NCBI RefSeq assembly: GCF_010731755.1
Contig: NZ_AP022589.1
Span: 1,302,001-1,366,000, forward strand
Reading direction: 5' to 3'
Source: Mycolicibacter minnesotensis
GTDB lineage: Bacteria; Actinomycetota; Actinomycetes; Mycobacteriales; Mycobacteriaceae
Length of the DNA stretch: 64,000 nucleotides
Below the pieces are notes generated by a model that was given only the letters and a program-made list of their open reading frames with translations, was not told the origin of the DNA and did not search any database. The stretch's first letter is position 1. Each line of letters starts with the position of its first letter. The position numbers and the translations under genes were made by a program. This document shows, piece after piece, positions 36,529 through 46,431 of the stretch.

Positions 36529-37544
36529 TGCGCGCAGCGGTGCTGCGTGACGGAGGAATGGTCTACCGCGACGACGTGCCCGAGCCGACACCGGGACCGG
36601 GCCAGGTGCTCGTCGAGGTGACGGCATGTGGCATCTGCGGTTCCGACCTGCATTTCGCCTCACACGGGGAGCAGGTACTGGCCGCGACGCAGGCCATGTC
36701 CGGCAGCCCCTCGTCACGGGCGTCGGTCGACCTGGGCGCCGACATCTTCATGGGCCACGAGTTCAGCGCCACGGTGCTCGAGGCCGGCCCTGGCACCGAC
36801 ACCTTCGCACCCGGCACACCGGTCACCTCTATACCGATTCTGTTGGCCACCAAGGGCATCGAACCGATCGTCTATTCCAACACCACACTCGGTGGTTACG
36901 CCGAGAAGATGTTGTTGTCGGCGCCGCTTCTGCTGGCGATTCCCAATGGGCTGGATCCGCGCCACGCCGCGCTGACCGAACCGATGGCGGTGGGACTGCA
37001 CGCGGTCAACAAGTCCGGAGCCACACCGGGCGAGACAGCACTGGTGCTGGGCTGCGGGCCGATCGGCATGGCGATTATCGCCGCGTTGCGGTTGGCAGGA
37101 GTGGAAGACATTGTGGCTGCGGACTATTCACAGACGCGGCGGGATCTTGCGGCAACGATGGGTGCGCATCGCACCCTCGATCCAGCCCAGGGCTCGCCCT
37201 TCGACACCATCGCCCCGAAAGTGATCTTCGAAGCGGTGGGAATACCGGGCATCATCGACGACGTGCTGCGGCGAGCACCGGTGGGCAGCCGGCTGGTGGT
37301 GGCAGGCGTGTGCATGGAAGCCGACACCGTGCACCCGTTCTACGGGATCGCCAAGGAGATCAGTGTGCAGTTCGTGTTGGCCTACCAACCGGCGGAGTTC
37401 GCCGCATCGTTGCAGGCCATCGCCGAGGGCCGGGTGGACGTGGCGCCGCTGATCACCGGCGAAGTCGGACTTGAGGGCGTGCCCGGCGCATTCGCCGAGC
37501 TGGCCGATCCCGACCGGCACTGCAAGATCCTGGTTACGCCCTAG
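36528..37544 (+). CDS. Medium-chain zinc-type alcohol dehydrogenase without structural zinc lobe
   Basis: NAD(P)-dependent dehydrogenase, 338 residues. Catalytic zinc ligands are present in ACGICGSD and MGHEFSATV; the Rossmann loop reads LGCGPIGMAIIAALRLAG. The usual four-cysteine structural zinc lobe is missing: that stretch reads TSIPILLATKGIEPIVYSN, with no cysteine. Sequence resembles threonine/sorbitol-type dehydrogenases, but the substrate is unknown. Coupled by a one-base overlap to the upstream flavin oxidoreductase. It ends convergent with the next gene (11-base overlap). Confidence 0.85.
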   Translation: MRAAVLRDGGMVYRDDVPEPTPGPGQVLVEVTACGICGSDLHFASHGEQVLAATQAMSGSPSSRASVDLGADIFMGHEFSATVLEAGPGTDTFAPGTPVTSIPILLATKGIEPIVYSNTTLGGYAEKMLLSAPLLLAIPNGLDPRHAALTEPMAVGLHAVNKSGATPGETALVLGCGPIGMAIIAALRLAGVEDIVAADYSQTRRDLAATMGAHRTLDPAQGSPFDTIAPKVIFEAVGIPGIIDDVLRRAPVGSRLVVAGVCMEADTVHPFYGIAKEISVQFVLAYQPAEFAASLQAIAEGRVDVAPLITGEVGLEGVPGAFAELADPDRHCKILVTP

Positions 37545-38388
37545 GGAATGCACCGGCCTCGAGCAACTGCTCGGACCAGCCACCGACCAGCTCGACCAGC
37601 TCACCGAGGTCGTCGCCGAGGCCCGTGACGATCGGAGCACATGCCGCGTCGGTGGCCGCCTCTACCGCGTCACGAGCGGCACGGCCGGCGTCGGTCAGCG
37701 CGCCATCAACGGCCAGGCCCCGCTCGGCCAGGCGCTCCTCACCGGCGGTCAACTGATCGTCACTCCACGCCCTGCTCCGGACGTAGGTACGCGGCGGGTA
37801 GCCGCGGTAGAGCTCGGCGATCAGCCCGATCTCAACGGCATCGAATCCCGCTGCGACCCAGGCATTCACGTGCGCATCCCCACGGAACTCACGAAGCTGG
37901 TCAGCCAACAACCAGGCATCGGTCAGAGGCTCGCCGGCGAGCCCATCGGCCACCAACCCAGCGAACAGCGGCTTGCCGGCCGCCGAAAGGCCTTCGACGG
38001 CGCGGCGCAGCAGGTCGACCGCACGACCGAGACCGGCGGGAGCCGCACCCAGGACCCTGCGCAGCTGGCCCACCGCACCCTCGGTGCGCGCGGCGCGCAG
38101 CGTCGACGCGTCGCTCAGCGTCCAGCCGTAGCGGACGGCAGGCACCACTACTGCCGGGTTGAACACGGCGAACGTCGCGGCGATCACCTCGCCAGGGGCC
38201 TGTCCCAGCGCAGAACCGCGGCTGCAGAAATAGGCCGGACCGTCCGGCATCTCCACTCCCCCGGACGTTGCGGGGCTCGCACCGAAGCCGAGTGCCGCGT
38301 AGCCGCGGTGACACTCCGGAGAGAAGTACACCTGACCTGCGAAGGGCTCGATGGCGCTGGACAGTGCTCGCGACGGCGCGGAGGTCAT
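37534..38388 (-). CDS. SCO6745-family protein (SalK-like)
   Basis: About 284 residues, all-helical, typified by YFSPECHRGYAALGFG, YFCSRGSALGQAPGEVIAATFAVFNP and YRGYPPRTYVRSRAWSDDQL. The family is common in actinobacteria, resembles a winged-helix fold and has no proven activity. The ATG at 38388 was preferred over a GTG at 38406 by the family N-terminus (SAPSRALSSAIEPFAG). It is divergent from lpqG with 65 bases between. Confidence 0.75.
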   Translation of the reverse strand: MTSAPSRALSSAIEPFAGQVYFSPECHRGYAALGFGASPATSGGVEMPDGPAYFCSRGSALGQAPGEVIAATFAVFNPAVVVPAVRYGWTLSDASTLRAARTEGAVGQLRRVLGAAPAGLGRAVDLLRRAVEGLSAAGKPLFAGLVADGLAGEPLTDAWLLADQLREFRGDAHVNAWVAAGFDAVEIGLIAELYRGYPPRTYVRSRAWSDDQLTAGEERLAERGLAVDGALTDAGRAARDAVEAATDAACAPIVTGLGDDLGELVELVGGWSEQLLEAGAFPRA

Positions 38389-38453
38389 CGCATCAGTGTG
38401 CCGCACGGACCTTTTCCACCAGGCTCGGCGCTTGCTCCGCTAGGGTGCCAATC

Positions 38454-39188
38454 ATGCCGACACACCGCGCCCGGACGGTTCTCCGCCAGTCGATGACGCT
38501 GGCGCTGGCCGGCATGAGCGCTCTGGCATTGGCCGGCTGCGACTCCGCGCCGCACGTACCGGATCTCCCACGTCAGGTGACGGTGGTGGGCACCGGCGAG
38601 GTCCAGGGTGTCCCGGACACGTTGACCACCGAGGCAGGCATTGAATTTCTCGCCGGAGACGTCACCAGCGCGATGAATCAGACCAGCGAACGCCAGCAGG
38701 CAGTGATCGACGCGCTGGTGGACGCCGGGGTGGACCGCAAAGACATCAGTACCACCCAGGTCAGCCTGCAGCCGCAGTACGGCAATCCCGACAACAGCGG
38801 GTCGTCGACCATCACCGGCTACCGCGCGGGTAACACCATTCGAGTGAAGGTCGAGCGCGACTCCGCCTCCCAGGTGCTGGCCGTGATTGTCCGGGCCGGC
38901 GGGGACGCCACCCGGATCAACGGCGTGAGCTACTCCATCGAGGACGATTCGGCGCTGGTGCGCGGCGCCCGGGAACGGGCCTTCAACGACGCCAAGGACC
39001 GCGCCGAGCAGTATGCGCAGCTGTCCGGTTTGCACCTGGGCCAGGTGATCTCGATCTCGGAGGTGGCCGGTGAGACACCGCCGATGCCGGTCGGGATGCC
39101 GATGCGGGCGATGGCCGCCGCACCGCCGGTGGAACCCGGCCAGCAGACCGTGAGCTTCACCGTGACCGCGGTGTGGGAGTTGAGTTAA
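38454..39188 (+). CDS. lpqG: SIMPL-domain lipoprotein LpqG (Rv3623)
   Basis: Exported lipoprotein, 244 residues. Signal peptide with lipobox LAGC near residue 29 and a DUF541/SIMPL domain (TTEAGIEFLAGDVTSAMNQT, VERDSASQVLAVIVRAGGDA, ARERAFNDAKDRAEQYAQLS). Periplasmic; function unknown, related to oxidative-stress proteins in other phyla. In M. tuberculosis esx, PE and PPE genes precede it; those are absent here. It is the last gene of the Rv3573c-Rv3623-like block. Confidence 0.9.
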   Translation: MPTHRARTVLRQSMTLALAGMSALALAGCDSAPHVPDLPRQVTVVGTGEVQGVPDTLTTEAGIEFLAGDVTSAMNQTSERQQAVIDALVDAGVDRKDISTTQVSLQPQYGNPDNSGSSTITGYRAGNTIRVKVERDSASQVLAVIVRAGGDATRINGVSYSIEDDSALVRGARERAFNDAKDRAEQYAQLSGLHLGQVISISEVAGETPPMPVGMPMRAMAAAPPVEPGQQTVSFTVTAVWELS

Positions 39189-39256
39189 CTCCGCCGCCGC
39201 AATCCCGGGGCCATCCATCCAGGTAGCATCCAGCGAATGCACAGGCTGGTGTTGCG

Positions 39257-39748
39257 ATGAAGAATCCCGTACCCCTCGCGATCATCGGACTCGGGTGTTT
39301 CGCCATGTTGGCCGCGGCTTTCTTGCCGTATGTCGAGCCGGGCCGACTCGATACCGTCGAAGGCAACACGGTGATCCAGTCCGCCGATGGCTGGCGTCTG
39401 ATCGTCTCCGCCGCCGCCATCTTTGTCTGCGCCTACCGTGCCGACAGCGGCGGCAAGCGCGACCGGGTCATTGCGCTTTTCATGCCGTGGCTGGGTATCA
39501 CTCACATACTGCAGCTGTGGCTCAACAAAGACGCGCGGACCGTCTATCCGACCGGGATCCACGGAATGGACGCACCCGGCACGGTGGCGAGCTTAGGAAT
39601 CGGCTTCTACCTCGCCGCGGTCGGCGTCACCGTGGCGGTGGCGGGAACGACTCTCTTGTGGGAGGCGACCAAGCCACAGGCCACCAACGTCATTGACGAT
39701 GAACTGTGGGATGACGACGACGAGCCCTCCCCGCAACCCACGTACTGA
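39257..39748 (+). CDS. Small membrane protein, unknown function
   Basis: 163 residues with about four hydrophobic segments (PLAIIGLGCFAMLAAAFLPY, LIVSAAAIFVCAYRA, FMPWLGITHILQLWL, FYLAAVGVTVAVAGTTLLW) and a strongly acidic tail (DDELWDDDDEPSP). I do not recognise the family. ATG at 39257; 68 bases after lpqG. Confidence 0.65.
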   Translation: MKNPVPLAIIGLGCFAMLAAAFLPYVEPGRLDTVEGNTVIQSADGWRLIVSAAAIFVCAYRADSGGKRDRVIALFMPWLGITHILQLWLNKDARTVYPTGIHGMDAPGTVASLGIGFYLAAVGVTVAVAGTTLLWEATKPQATNVIDDELWDDDDEPSPQPTY

Positions 39749-39840
39749 ACCCAAGGTTCGACGATCCGATTCCGCGCCCCACGTGTCGTAGGGTCATCCC
39801 CCAAGACATCACACCGGCGTGTCAGTGGGCCCCGCTAAAC

Positions 39841-39856
39841 TCGAACGCATGTTCGA
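39841..39856. promoter_or_regulatory. Perfect mycobacterial SOS (LexA) box overlapping a start codon
   Basis: TCGAACGCATGTTCGA fits TCGAAC-N4-GTTCGA exactly. The ATG start of the DUF222-HNH gene (39849) lies inside the N4/right arm, so LexA binding would block both transcription initiation and the start site. 13E12-family genes of M. tuberculosis are known LexA targets. Confidence 0.9.
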
Positions 39857-41375
39857 TAGAACGTCGCGGGTTCCGTCTCCGGAGTCGATCGCGCGGCTCA
39901 GTGAGCGGTTTGAGCGGCGTTATCCGGCGTCGACGCCGGAGTCGGTGGCGTTGGTGGAGCGGATCTGTGGAGCGACGCGGTCAGAGAATCGGGCCGCGGC
40001 AGCGCAGCTGGCGGCGATCGGGGAGTTGTTTGCGCTGCGGTTGAGGCGGTGTGGTGAGACCGCGCAGTGGGCGGTAGACACCGAGGCCGCGGTGGCTGCG
40101 GAGGTGGCTGCGGCGCTGCGGATCAGTCAAGGGCTCGCGGGTAGTCGGCTCCGCTACGCCCGGGCGATGCGTGAGCAGTTGCCGCAGGTGGCGGAGGTGT
40201 TCCTTGCGGGTGACATCGACATTCGACTGTTCCAGACCATGGTCTATCGCACCGGTCTGATCGTCGACCGTGAGGTGTTGGCAGCGGTGGATCGCCGATT
40301 GGCGACGGAGGTGGTGCGTTGGCCGTCGCTGACCATGGCCCGGCTGGCGGGGCGGATCGACAGGATTGTGGCGAAGGCTGACGCGGATGCCGTACGGCGG
40401 CGTAAGGAACGTCAAGCCGAACGCGAGATCCTGATCCAGGACTTTGTGGAGGGTGGTGTTTCGGAGATCCGCGGCAGCGTGTTCGCCACGGATGCTCGCG
40501 CGGTGGACAAGGCGCTGGATGCATTGGCGGCCACGGTCTGTGAGCACGACCCACGCACTCGTGATCAGCGGCGGGCCGACGCGTTGGGAGCGTTGGCGGC
40601 GCGGGCGGATCGGCTGGGTTGCTGCTGCGGTCGGCCCGATTGTGTGGCGGGTGGGCGCCCGGCTGCGTCGCCGGTGGTGATCCATGTGATCGCTGAGCAG
40701 GCCACCGTTGACGGGACTGGGGATGTGCCGGGTTCGTTGGTCGAGGCGGATGGATTGATCCCGCCGGAGTTGATCGCCGAGTTGGCCACGTCGGCCCGGT
40801 TGGTGGCGCTGGCCCATCCCGCCGATGCCCCACCGGAGCCCGGCTATGTGCCGTCGAAGGCATTGGCCGACTTTGTGCGGTGCCGGGATCTGACGTGCCG
40901 CTGGCCGGGGTGTGACCGCCCGGCGCTCGACTGCGACATCGACCATACGATTCCCTACGGCGATGGGGGCCAAACCCACGGGTTGAACCTCAAATGTTAT
41001 TGCCGCACACATCATTTGGTGAAGACGTTTTGGGGCTGGCGCGATCAGCAGCTACCAGACGGCACCCTGATCCTGACCTCTCCCTCGGGGCAGACCTACG
41101 TCACCACCCCCGGCAGTGCTCTGTTGTTTCCCCGCCTGTGCATGCCCACGGGGGACCTGCCCGCACCCCAGCGAGGCGCCGATGACCGCTGTGGTGACCG
41201 CACCGCCATGATGCCCCGCCGCCGACGCACCCGGGCTCAGCACCGCGCAGCTCGCACCGCCACCGAACGCAACCAAAACCGCAAGGCCCGCGAAGCACGA
41301 CGCGCCGGCCGCCAAGCGACCTGGTTCCCAAGCCCAACCCCCGTCGCCGCGGACGAGGAACCGCCGCCCTTCTAA
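39849..41375 (+). CDS. DUF222/HNH endonuclease, 13E12 repeat family
   Basis: 508-residue protein: DUF222 helical domain (about 1-330) and a C-terminal HNH nuclease domain with CRWPGCDRPALDCDIDHTIP and CYCRTHHLVKTFWGW, including zinc-type cysteines and the catalytic His pair. The very basic tail (RRRRTRAQHRAARTATERNQ) could bind DNA. This family is multi-copy and mobile-like in mycobacteria; activity is unproven. The ATG at 39849 sits within an SOS box. In M. tuberculosis two such genes (Rv0094c-Rv0095c) lie just upstream of the PPE1-nrp operon; here one lies about 5 kb upstream of the equivalent operon. Confidence 0.92.
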   Translation: MFDRTSRVPSPESIARLSERFERRYPASTPESVALVERICGATRSENRAAAAQLAAIGELFALRLRRCGETAQWAVDTEAAVAAEVAAALRISQGLAGSRLRYARAMREQLPQVAEVFLAGDIDIRLFQTMVYRTGLIVDREVLAAVDRRLATEVVRWPSLTMARLAGRIDRIVAKADADAVRRRKERQAEREILIQDFVEGGVSEIRGSVFATDARAVDKALDALAATVCEHDPRTRDQRRADALGALAARADRLGCCCGRPDCVAGGRPAASPVVIHVIAEQATVDGTGDVPGSLVEADGLIPPELIAELATSARLVALAHPADAPPEPGYVPSKALADFVRCRDLTCRWPGCDRPALDCDIDHTIPYGDGGQTHGLNLKCYCRTHHLVKTFWGWRDQQLPDGTLILTSPSGQTYVTTPGSALLFPRLCMPTGDLPAPQRGADDRCGDRTAMMPRRRRTRAQHRAARTATERNQNRKAREARRAGRQATWFPSPTPVAADEEPPPF

Positions 41376-41507
41376 CGTCATCGGCCCAACAGGGTCCGCA
41401 ATCTGTCCAAGCGAGGGAACTTTCCCTACACCTCATCCGACTCACTAGGCAATGATTTGCGCCGACCCCCGGGCTGACGAACCACGTCACCGATCAGTGA
41501 TGCCCAC

Positions 41508-44366
41508 GTGAAGCAAGTACAACGCTCCGGCGTCGCCTCCTGGATTCGGCGCCTTGCCGTCCCGATCATTCTCGGATGGATCGCCGTCGTCGTCGTGCTG
41601 AGCACCGCGGTGCCACCGCTCGAAGTCGTCGGCCAGATGCGCTCGGTGCCGATGAGTCCCGACTTCGCACCCTCGGTCAGCGCGATGAAACGGGTCGGTC
41701 ACGTCTTCGGCGAATACACCTCAGACAGCTCGGCGATGATCCTCCTTGAAAGCCGGCAGCCACTCGGCGATGACGCACACCGCTACTACGACACCCTGGT
41801 CAGCAGGCTCAACGCCGATACCACCCACGTCGAGCACGTCCAGGATTTCTGGGGTGATCCGCTGACCGCCGCCGGCGCGCAGAGCAATGACGGCCACGCC
41901 GCCTATGTGCAGGTCTACCTCGCTGGAAATCAAGGCGAGACCCTGGCGAACGAGTCGCTCGAAGCGGTCCGCGAACTCGTCGCCGCAGTCGACCCCCCGC
42001 CAGGGGTGACCACCCATGTGACCGGCCCGGCGGCGCTGGCCGCCGACGAGCAGGTGGCCGGCGACCACAGCGCGCAAGTCATCGTCGGCCTGACCTTTCT
42101 GGTCATCACCGCCATGATCCTGTTGGTGTACCGGTCAATCAGCACCGGGCTGATTGTGCTGGCGTTGGTGTTTCTCGCCCTCGCCGCGGCACGCGGCGTG
42201 GTGGCCTGGCTCGCGTACTTCCACCTCATCGGGCTGACCACCTTCGCGACCAACCTGCTGGTCACCTTGGCCATAGCGGCCGCAACCGACTACGCGATCG
42301 TCCTGGTAGGCCGCTACCAAGAGGCCCGCACTGCCGGCGAAGACCGCGAATCGGCCTACCACACGATGTTCGACGGGACGGCGCACGTGATCCTGGCCTC
42401 AGGGTCGACGATCGCCGGCGCCACGTTCTGTCTGCACTTCACCCAGCTCCCCTACTTTCAGACCCTCGGCATTCCCTTGGCCGCCGGAATGGTGGTCGCC
42501 ATGCTGGTGGCTTTGACGCTCGGTCCAGCGATCATCACCGTGGCCAGCCGCAGGGGTCTGCTGGAACCCAAGCGCGCCATGCGAATCCGCGGATGGCGCA
42601 AACTCGGCGCGGTCATCGCGCGCTGGCCGGCTCCGGTGTTGGTGGCCAGCACCGCTCTGACCCTGGTCGGCCTGCTGACACTGCCCGGCTATCGCACCAA
42701 CTACAACGAACGCCGCTACCTTCCTCCGGATCTACCCTCCACCGCCGGCTACGCCGCAGCCGAGCAGCATTTCTCCACGGCGCGGATGAATCCAGAAGTC
42801 TTGTTGGTGGAGACCGATCGAGACCTGCGCAATCCCGCCGACTTCCTGGTGATCGACAAGATCACCAGGCGGGTCGTGCGGCAACCGGGGATCAGCCGGG
42901 TCCAGACGATCACCCGCCCGGATGGCACACCACTGACGTTCAGCTCGCTGCCGGCTCAGCTCAGCCTGCAGGGTACCGTGCAGGTGCTCAATCAGGGTTA
43001 CCTGCAAGACCGCATGAAGGAGTTCCGCACCAGCGCCGAGGATCTGCAGCGCGGCATCGACGCCATGGAACAGATGCAGCTGTTGATGACCGAGATGTCC
43101 GCCACCACCCACAGCATGGTCGGCAAGACACATCAACTGGCTTCTGACACTGCGGAATTGCGGAATCATCTGGCCGACTTCGACGATTTCCTGCGCCCGC
43201 TGCGCAGCTACCTGTACTGGGATCCGCACTGTTTCGACATCCCGACCTGCTGGGCATTGCGATCGGTCTTCGACACCCTCGACGGCACCGACGTACTCAG
43301 CGGCGATATCGACCAAGTCCTGCCTGAGCTTGATCGACTCGACGCTCTGATATCGCAACTACTCCAGCAACTGCCCGCACAGATCCGGACATTGACGTCG
43401 ACGCAATCCACGATGCTCACCATGTACTCCGCCCAGAACGGCCTGCTGGATCAGACCGCGGCGATGGTGGACAACCAGTCCGCCATGGGCGCAGCGTTCA
43501 ACGACTCGAAGAACGACGACACGTTCTATCTGCCACCGGAGGTGTTCGACAATCCAGACTTCCAGCGCGGCTTGAAGGTGTTTGTGTCACCGGATGGACA
43601 TGCCGTTCGCTTCATCGTCACCCACGACGGTGATCCCCTGACCCCCGAAGGGATCACCCACGTCGACGGCATCAAGCACGCAGCCAAGGAGGCCATGAAA
43701 GGCACTCCCCTGGAAGGTTCCAGGATCTACGTCGGCGGTACGGCGTCGGTGTTCAAGGACATGCAGGAGGGCAACAACTACGACCTGCTGGCAGTCGGCA
43801 TAGCCGCACTGTGCCTCATCTTCATCATCATGCTGATCATCACCCGCAGCGTGATAGCCGCCGCGGTGATCGTCGGCACCGTGCTGATATCACTGGGGGC
43901 GTCCTTTGGCTTGTCGATCCTGTTGTGGCAGCACGTCATCGGTTTGGAACTGCACTTCATGGTGATGGCGATGTCACTGATCATCCTGCTGGCCGTCGGC
44001 TCGGACTACAACCTGCTGCTGGTCGCGCGGTTCAAAGAGGAGATTCACGCGGGGCTGAACACCGGCATCATCCGGGCGATGGGCGGCACGGGTTCGGTGG
44101 TCACCTCGGCTGGGGTGGTGTTCGCCTTGACGATGCTGTCGATGGCGGTCAGTGACCTAACGGTGGTGGCGCAGATCGGAACGACGATCGCGATCGGCCT
44201 GCTCTTCGACACGTTGGTCATCCGATCTTTCGTGATGCCGTCTGTTGCCGCACTGCTGGGCAGATGGTTCTGGTGGCCGCAGCGGGTTCGTCCGCGGCCT
44301 GTTCCGGCCCCTTGGCCGAATCCGAATCCTGCTGAGAGCGAAAGCCATTCACTTCCTGCAACATAA
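41508..44366 (+). CDS. MmpL-family RND transporter
   Basis: 952-residue resistance-nodulation-division transporter of mycobacterial lipids or siderophores. Two halves, each with an N-terminal helix, an outer domain and five clustered helices. The essential Asp-Tyr proton-relay pairs are present in [18 protein letters not shown] and [18 protein letters not shown] long coiled insertion in the second outer domain ([41 protein letters not shown]-type repeats absent) marks the MmpL4/5-like cluster. No MmpS partner lies beside it. It ends at a strong terminator. Cargo unknown; the isonitrile-lipopeptide operon 2.2 kb downstream makes export of that product a hypothesis. Confidence 0.92.
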   Translation: MKQVQRSGVASWIRRLAVPIILGWIAVVVVLSTAVPPLEVVGQMRSVPMSPDFAPSVSAMKRVGHVFGEYTSDSSAMILLESRQPLGDDAHRYYDTLVSRLNADTTHVEHVQDFWGDPLTAAGAQSNDGHAAYVQVYLAGNQGETLANESLEAVRELVAAVDPPPGVTTHVTGPAALAADEQVAGDHSAQVIVGLTFLVITAMILLVYRSISTGLIVLALVFLALAAARGVVAWLAYFHLIGLTTFATNLLVTLAIAAATDYAIVLVGRYQEARTAGEDRESAYHTMFDGTAHVILASGSTIAGATFCLHFTQLPYFQTLGIPLAAGMVVAMLVALTLGPAIITVASRRGLLEPKRAMRIRGWRKLGAVIARWPAPVLVASTALTLVGLLTLPGYRTNYNERRYLPPDLPSTAGYAAAEQHFSTARMNPEVLLVETDRDLRNPADFLVIDKITRRVVRQPGISRVQTITRPDGTPLTFSSLPAQLSLQGTVQVLNQGYLQDRMKEFRTSAEDLQRGIDAMEQMQLLMTEMSATTHSMVGKTHQLASDTAELRNHLADFDDFLRPLRSYLYWDPHCFDIPTCWALRSVFDTLDGTDVLSGDIDQVLPELDRLDALISQLLQQLPAQIRTLTSTQSTMLTMYSAQNGLLDQTAAMVDNQSAMGAAFNDSKNDDTFYLPPEVFDNPDFQRGLKVFVSPDGHAVRFIVTHDGDPLTPEGITHVDGIKHAAKEAMKGTPLEGSRIYVGGTASVFKDMQEGNNYDLLAVGIAALCLIFIIMLIITRSVIAAAVIVGTVLISLGASFGLSILLWQHVIGLELHFMVMAMSLIILLAVGSDYNLLLVARFKEEIHAGLNTGIIRAMGGTGSVVTSAGVVFALTMLSMAVSDLTVVAQIGTTIAIGLLFDTLVIRSFVMPSVAALLGRWFWWPQRVRPRPVPAPWPNPNPAESESHSLPAT

Positions 44367-44458
44367 CCGGGCGTCAACCGGTCGACCGGGTCGGCAGGCA
44401 CGGTCGCAACAAGCGATGCCCTGACTTGCCATTTCAGTGCACCACAAAACCCTACGAA

Positions 44459-44489
44459 AAAGCGGGCGCCCTGACCGGGCGCCCGCTTT
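44459..44489. terminator. Intrinsic terminator between mmpL and the exported GjpA-like gene
   Basis: Perfect 13-base arms AAAGCGGGCGCCC (44459-44471) and GGGCGCCCGCTTT (44477-44489) with a 5-base loop, A-rich on the left and T on the right side. It lies between two convergent genes and can work in both directions. Confidence 0.92.
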
Positions 44490-44519
44490 CCCCTATTGCC
44501 GTAGCGAAACTGTTCCGCG

Positions 44520-45434
44520 TCAGCCCATTCCGGCAGAGAACATCTCCGCCAGGTTCACCAGCGACGCGATCAGTCCAACTCCTTCGCCAGGAGCGTTGTA
44601 GGGCATTCCCATGCCCTCCATCTCCAACAGGAGCCCCAACGAGTTGTACAGCGAACCGCCTACGTTGCCGGCATCCGTCTCGCCGGGCGTGAAAAGGCCA
44701 CCGAATTCGAAGCTCGCACCCAGGATCGCATTGCCTTCCGGAACCTGCAGAGCCTCATTCAAGAACTGAGCCAACGCATCGAGATTCAAGCTGGCACCGT
44801 TGAATACGGCGCCGATGACGTTGGCCGGGGCGGCCAGCACGTCCTGCAGTGCAGCCTCGAAGTCGCCGCCGAAGACGTTGTCGACGATCGATCCGACGCT
44901 GTTGAACAGCTCCACCCCGGGGCTGATCAGAGGGCCGACCAGCCCCATCATGAGACCAGTCAAGGGCGACGACATCAGGGTAAGCAGCGTGGCCGCCGGC
45001 TCAACGGGCTCGATGGGCGGTACGCCCATGCCGAAGTCCATGCCCGCGAGGTACTGCAGACCCCACAAGTGATTCCAGTCAAGAGTCTGAGCGGCCAGGT
45101 CCGTCCCCTCGGGTGTTGCAACATCCACACCGATGAACGTCGCGGCAGCGAACTGGCCTTCTACCATGTCAAAGAATCCCGACACCGCTCCCTTGACGGC
45201 GTCGAACACCTCCGAACCGTTCGCCACCGTAGTCTCGAACATCTCGACCCATGGAGCAAAGGGGTCGATCGAAGCGGCGAGCTGCACCGACGGTGCCGCG
45301 GCGGCATGGGAGAACGTCGGCACCGCCGGGCCAGACGCGACCAGACCGGAAACGACAACGGCGGCTCCGGCGGCCACGAAGGCCTGGCGGCCGAACTGAA
45401 CTGCATGGGTCTTAGAAGGGTGTAACTGTGTCAT
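44520..45434 (-). CDS. Exported hydrophobic mycobacterial protein (GjpA/PPE-tail-like)
   Basis: 304 residues with a signal peptide (QAFVAAGAAVVVSGLVASG then SHAAAA). The mature part has segments typical of mycobacterial GjpA-like and PPE-type C-terminal domains (DVLAAPANVIGAVFNGASLN, GASFEFGGLFTPG, SLYNSLGLLLEMEGMGMPYN). Such proteins are annotated as outer-membrane porin-like in some databases, without firm function. The ATG at 45434 follows a possible TTG at 45440; no strong ribosome-binding site is seen. Surface or outer-membrane location is inferred. Confidence 0.7.
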   Translation of the reverse strand: MTQLHPSKTHAVQFGRQAFVAAGAAVVVSGLVASGPAVPTFSHAAAAPSVQLAASIDPFAPWVEMFETTVANGSEVFDAVKGAVSGFFDMVEGQFAAATFIGVDVATPEGTDLAAQTLDWNHLWGLQYLAGMDFGMGVPPIEPVEPAATLLTLMSSPLTGLMMGLVGPLISPGVELFNSVGSIVDNVFGGDFEAALQDVLAAPANVIGAVFNGASLNLDALAQFLNEALQVPEGNAILGASFEFGGLFTPGETDAGNVGGSLYNSLGLLLEMEGMGMPYNAPGEGVGLIASLVNLAEMFSAGMG

Positions 45435-45539
45435 GACCAATAAGTCGGCCCATGATGAGAAAAGTTCCCAAGTTCGGCAAGAAAATCTGAAGTTGTGCTA
45501 TCCGCGCCGTTCGGGCGGCCCGGAGGCCCTGCGCCCCGA

Positions 45540-46349
45540 TCAGCCGAACTCGACGAGGTTGGTCGGGGCGCGGAAACGCCGCAGCGACTTGAGCCGGTAG
45601 ACCGCCGACGCCACTCTGCCGAGTACCTTGCCGCGTCCGGCCGGCATCCCGAGCTCGCGGACGGCACGGACCCCAGGCACTGCGAGCAGGTCGTCATAGT
45701 CTTTCGCAGTGAACCAAAAGGGCATCGGCGGTGCGGTGTAGTTCTTGCTGAGCTTGATCCCCCTGCGGCGCGAGTAGGCGCTCAAGAACCGCGGGACGCT
45801 GTCGAAGATCATCTGACCACCGGGGAACCGTGCGGCGCAGGCGGCGAACAGCCCGAAGACCGATTCGTGGTCCAGATACTGCAACAAGCCTTCAGCAGTG
45901 ATCAGCACCCCCGCGCTGGCATCAACCTGATCCATCCAACTGAAATCGAGCGCCGATTGGGCACAACACCGCAGGCGTTCTGACGACGGCAACAGTTGCT
46001 GGCGCAACCGGATGATCGGATCCAAGTCCACCGAAAGCCAAGTCAGCGATCCGTTGTCAACCCGCCAGAAGCTTGTCTGCAGTCCCTCTGCCAGGGCGAC
46101 CACCGTCGCGCGGGGATGCACCGCTAAGTAGTCGCGTGCGGCAAGGTCGAACACCAGCGCCCTCATTGCGGTGGCCTGGTGGGTCTTGCCAAAGTCGGCG
46201 TAGTCGTAGTCCAGACTGTTGCGCAGCTGGATGGCCATGGGATCGTAGATCAGTCCGTCCGGCCGCTCCGCCTCCGCCGCGCGTTGGTAGAGCGTGAGCA
46301 GGGCGGTTTCGGAGATCCCGTCAAGATGGCGGGCATCAATCGCTGGCAC
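45540..46349 (-). CDS. TcmP/LCMT-like SAM-dependent O-methyltransferase
   Basis: 269 residues. VVALAEGLQTSFWRVDNGSL plus WLSVDLDPIIRLRQQLLP is the SAM-binding signature of the TcmP/leucine carboxyl methyltransferase-like family (PF04072), and LITAEGLLQYLD the motif that follows. These enzymes usually methylate carboxyl or hydroxyl groups of natural products. GTG start at 46349, divergent from the PPE1-like gene across 172 bases. A tailoring role for the neighbouring lipopeptide is possible but there is no direct link. Confidence 0.85.
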   Translation of the reverse strand: MPAIDARHLDGISETALLTLYQRAAEAERPDGLIYDPMAIQLRNSLDYDYADFGKTHQATAMRALVFDLAARDYLAVHPRATVVALAEGLQTSFWRVDNGSLTWLSVDLDPIIRLRQQLLPSSERLRCCAQSALDFSWMDQVDASAGVLITAEGLLQYLDHESVFGLFAACAARFPGGQMIFDSVPRFLSAYSRRRGIKLSKNYTAPPMPFWFTAKDYDDLLAVPGVRAVRELGMPAGRGKVLGRVASAVYRLKSLRRFRAPTNLVEFG

Positions 46350-46431
46350 GCCTCAAGACCGTACCCGCCCGGAACCAAAGAGTCTCTGCGAGCAACGCAA
46401 CACGTAGCAAGGCCTTCTGTGTGGAACTTTT

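Noticed and set aside
44426..44692. 88-residue plus-strand frame after mmpL
   Set aside because: It covers the terminator hairpin and the antisense of the exported protein gene.
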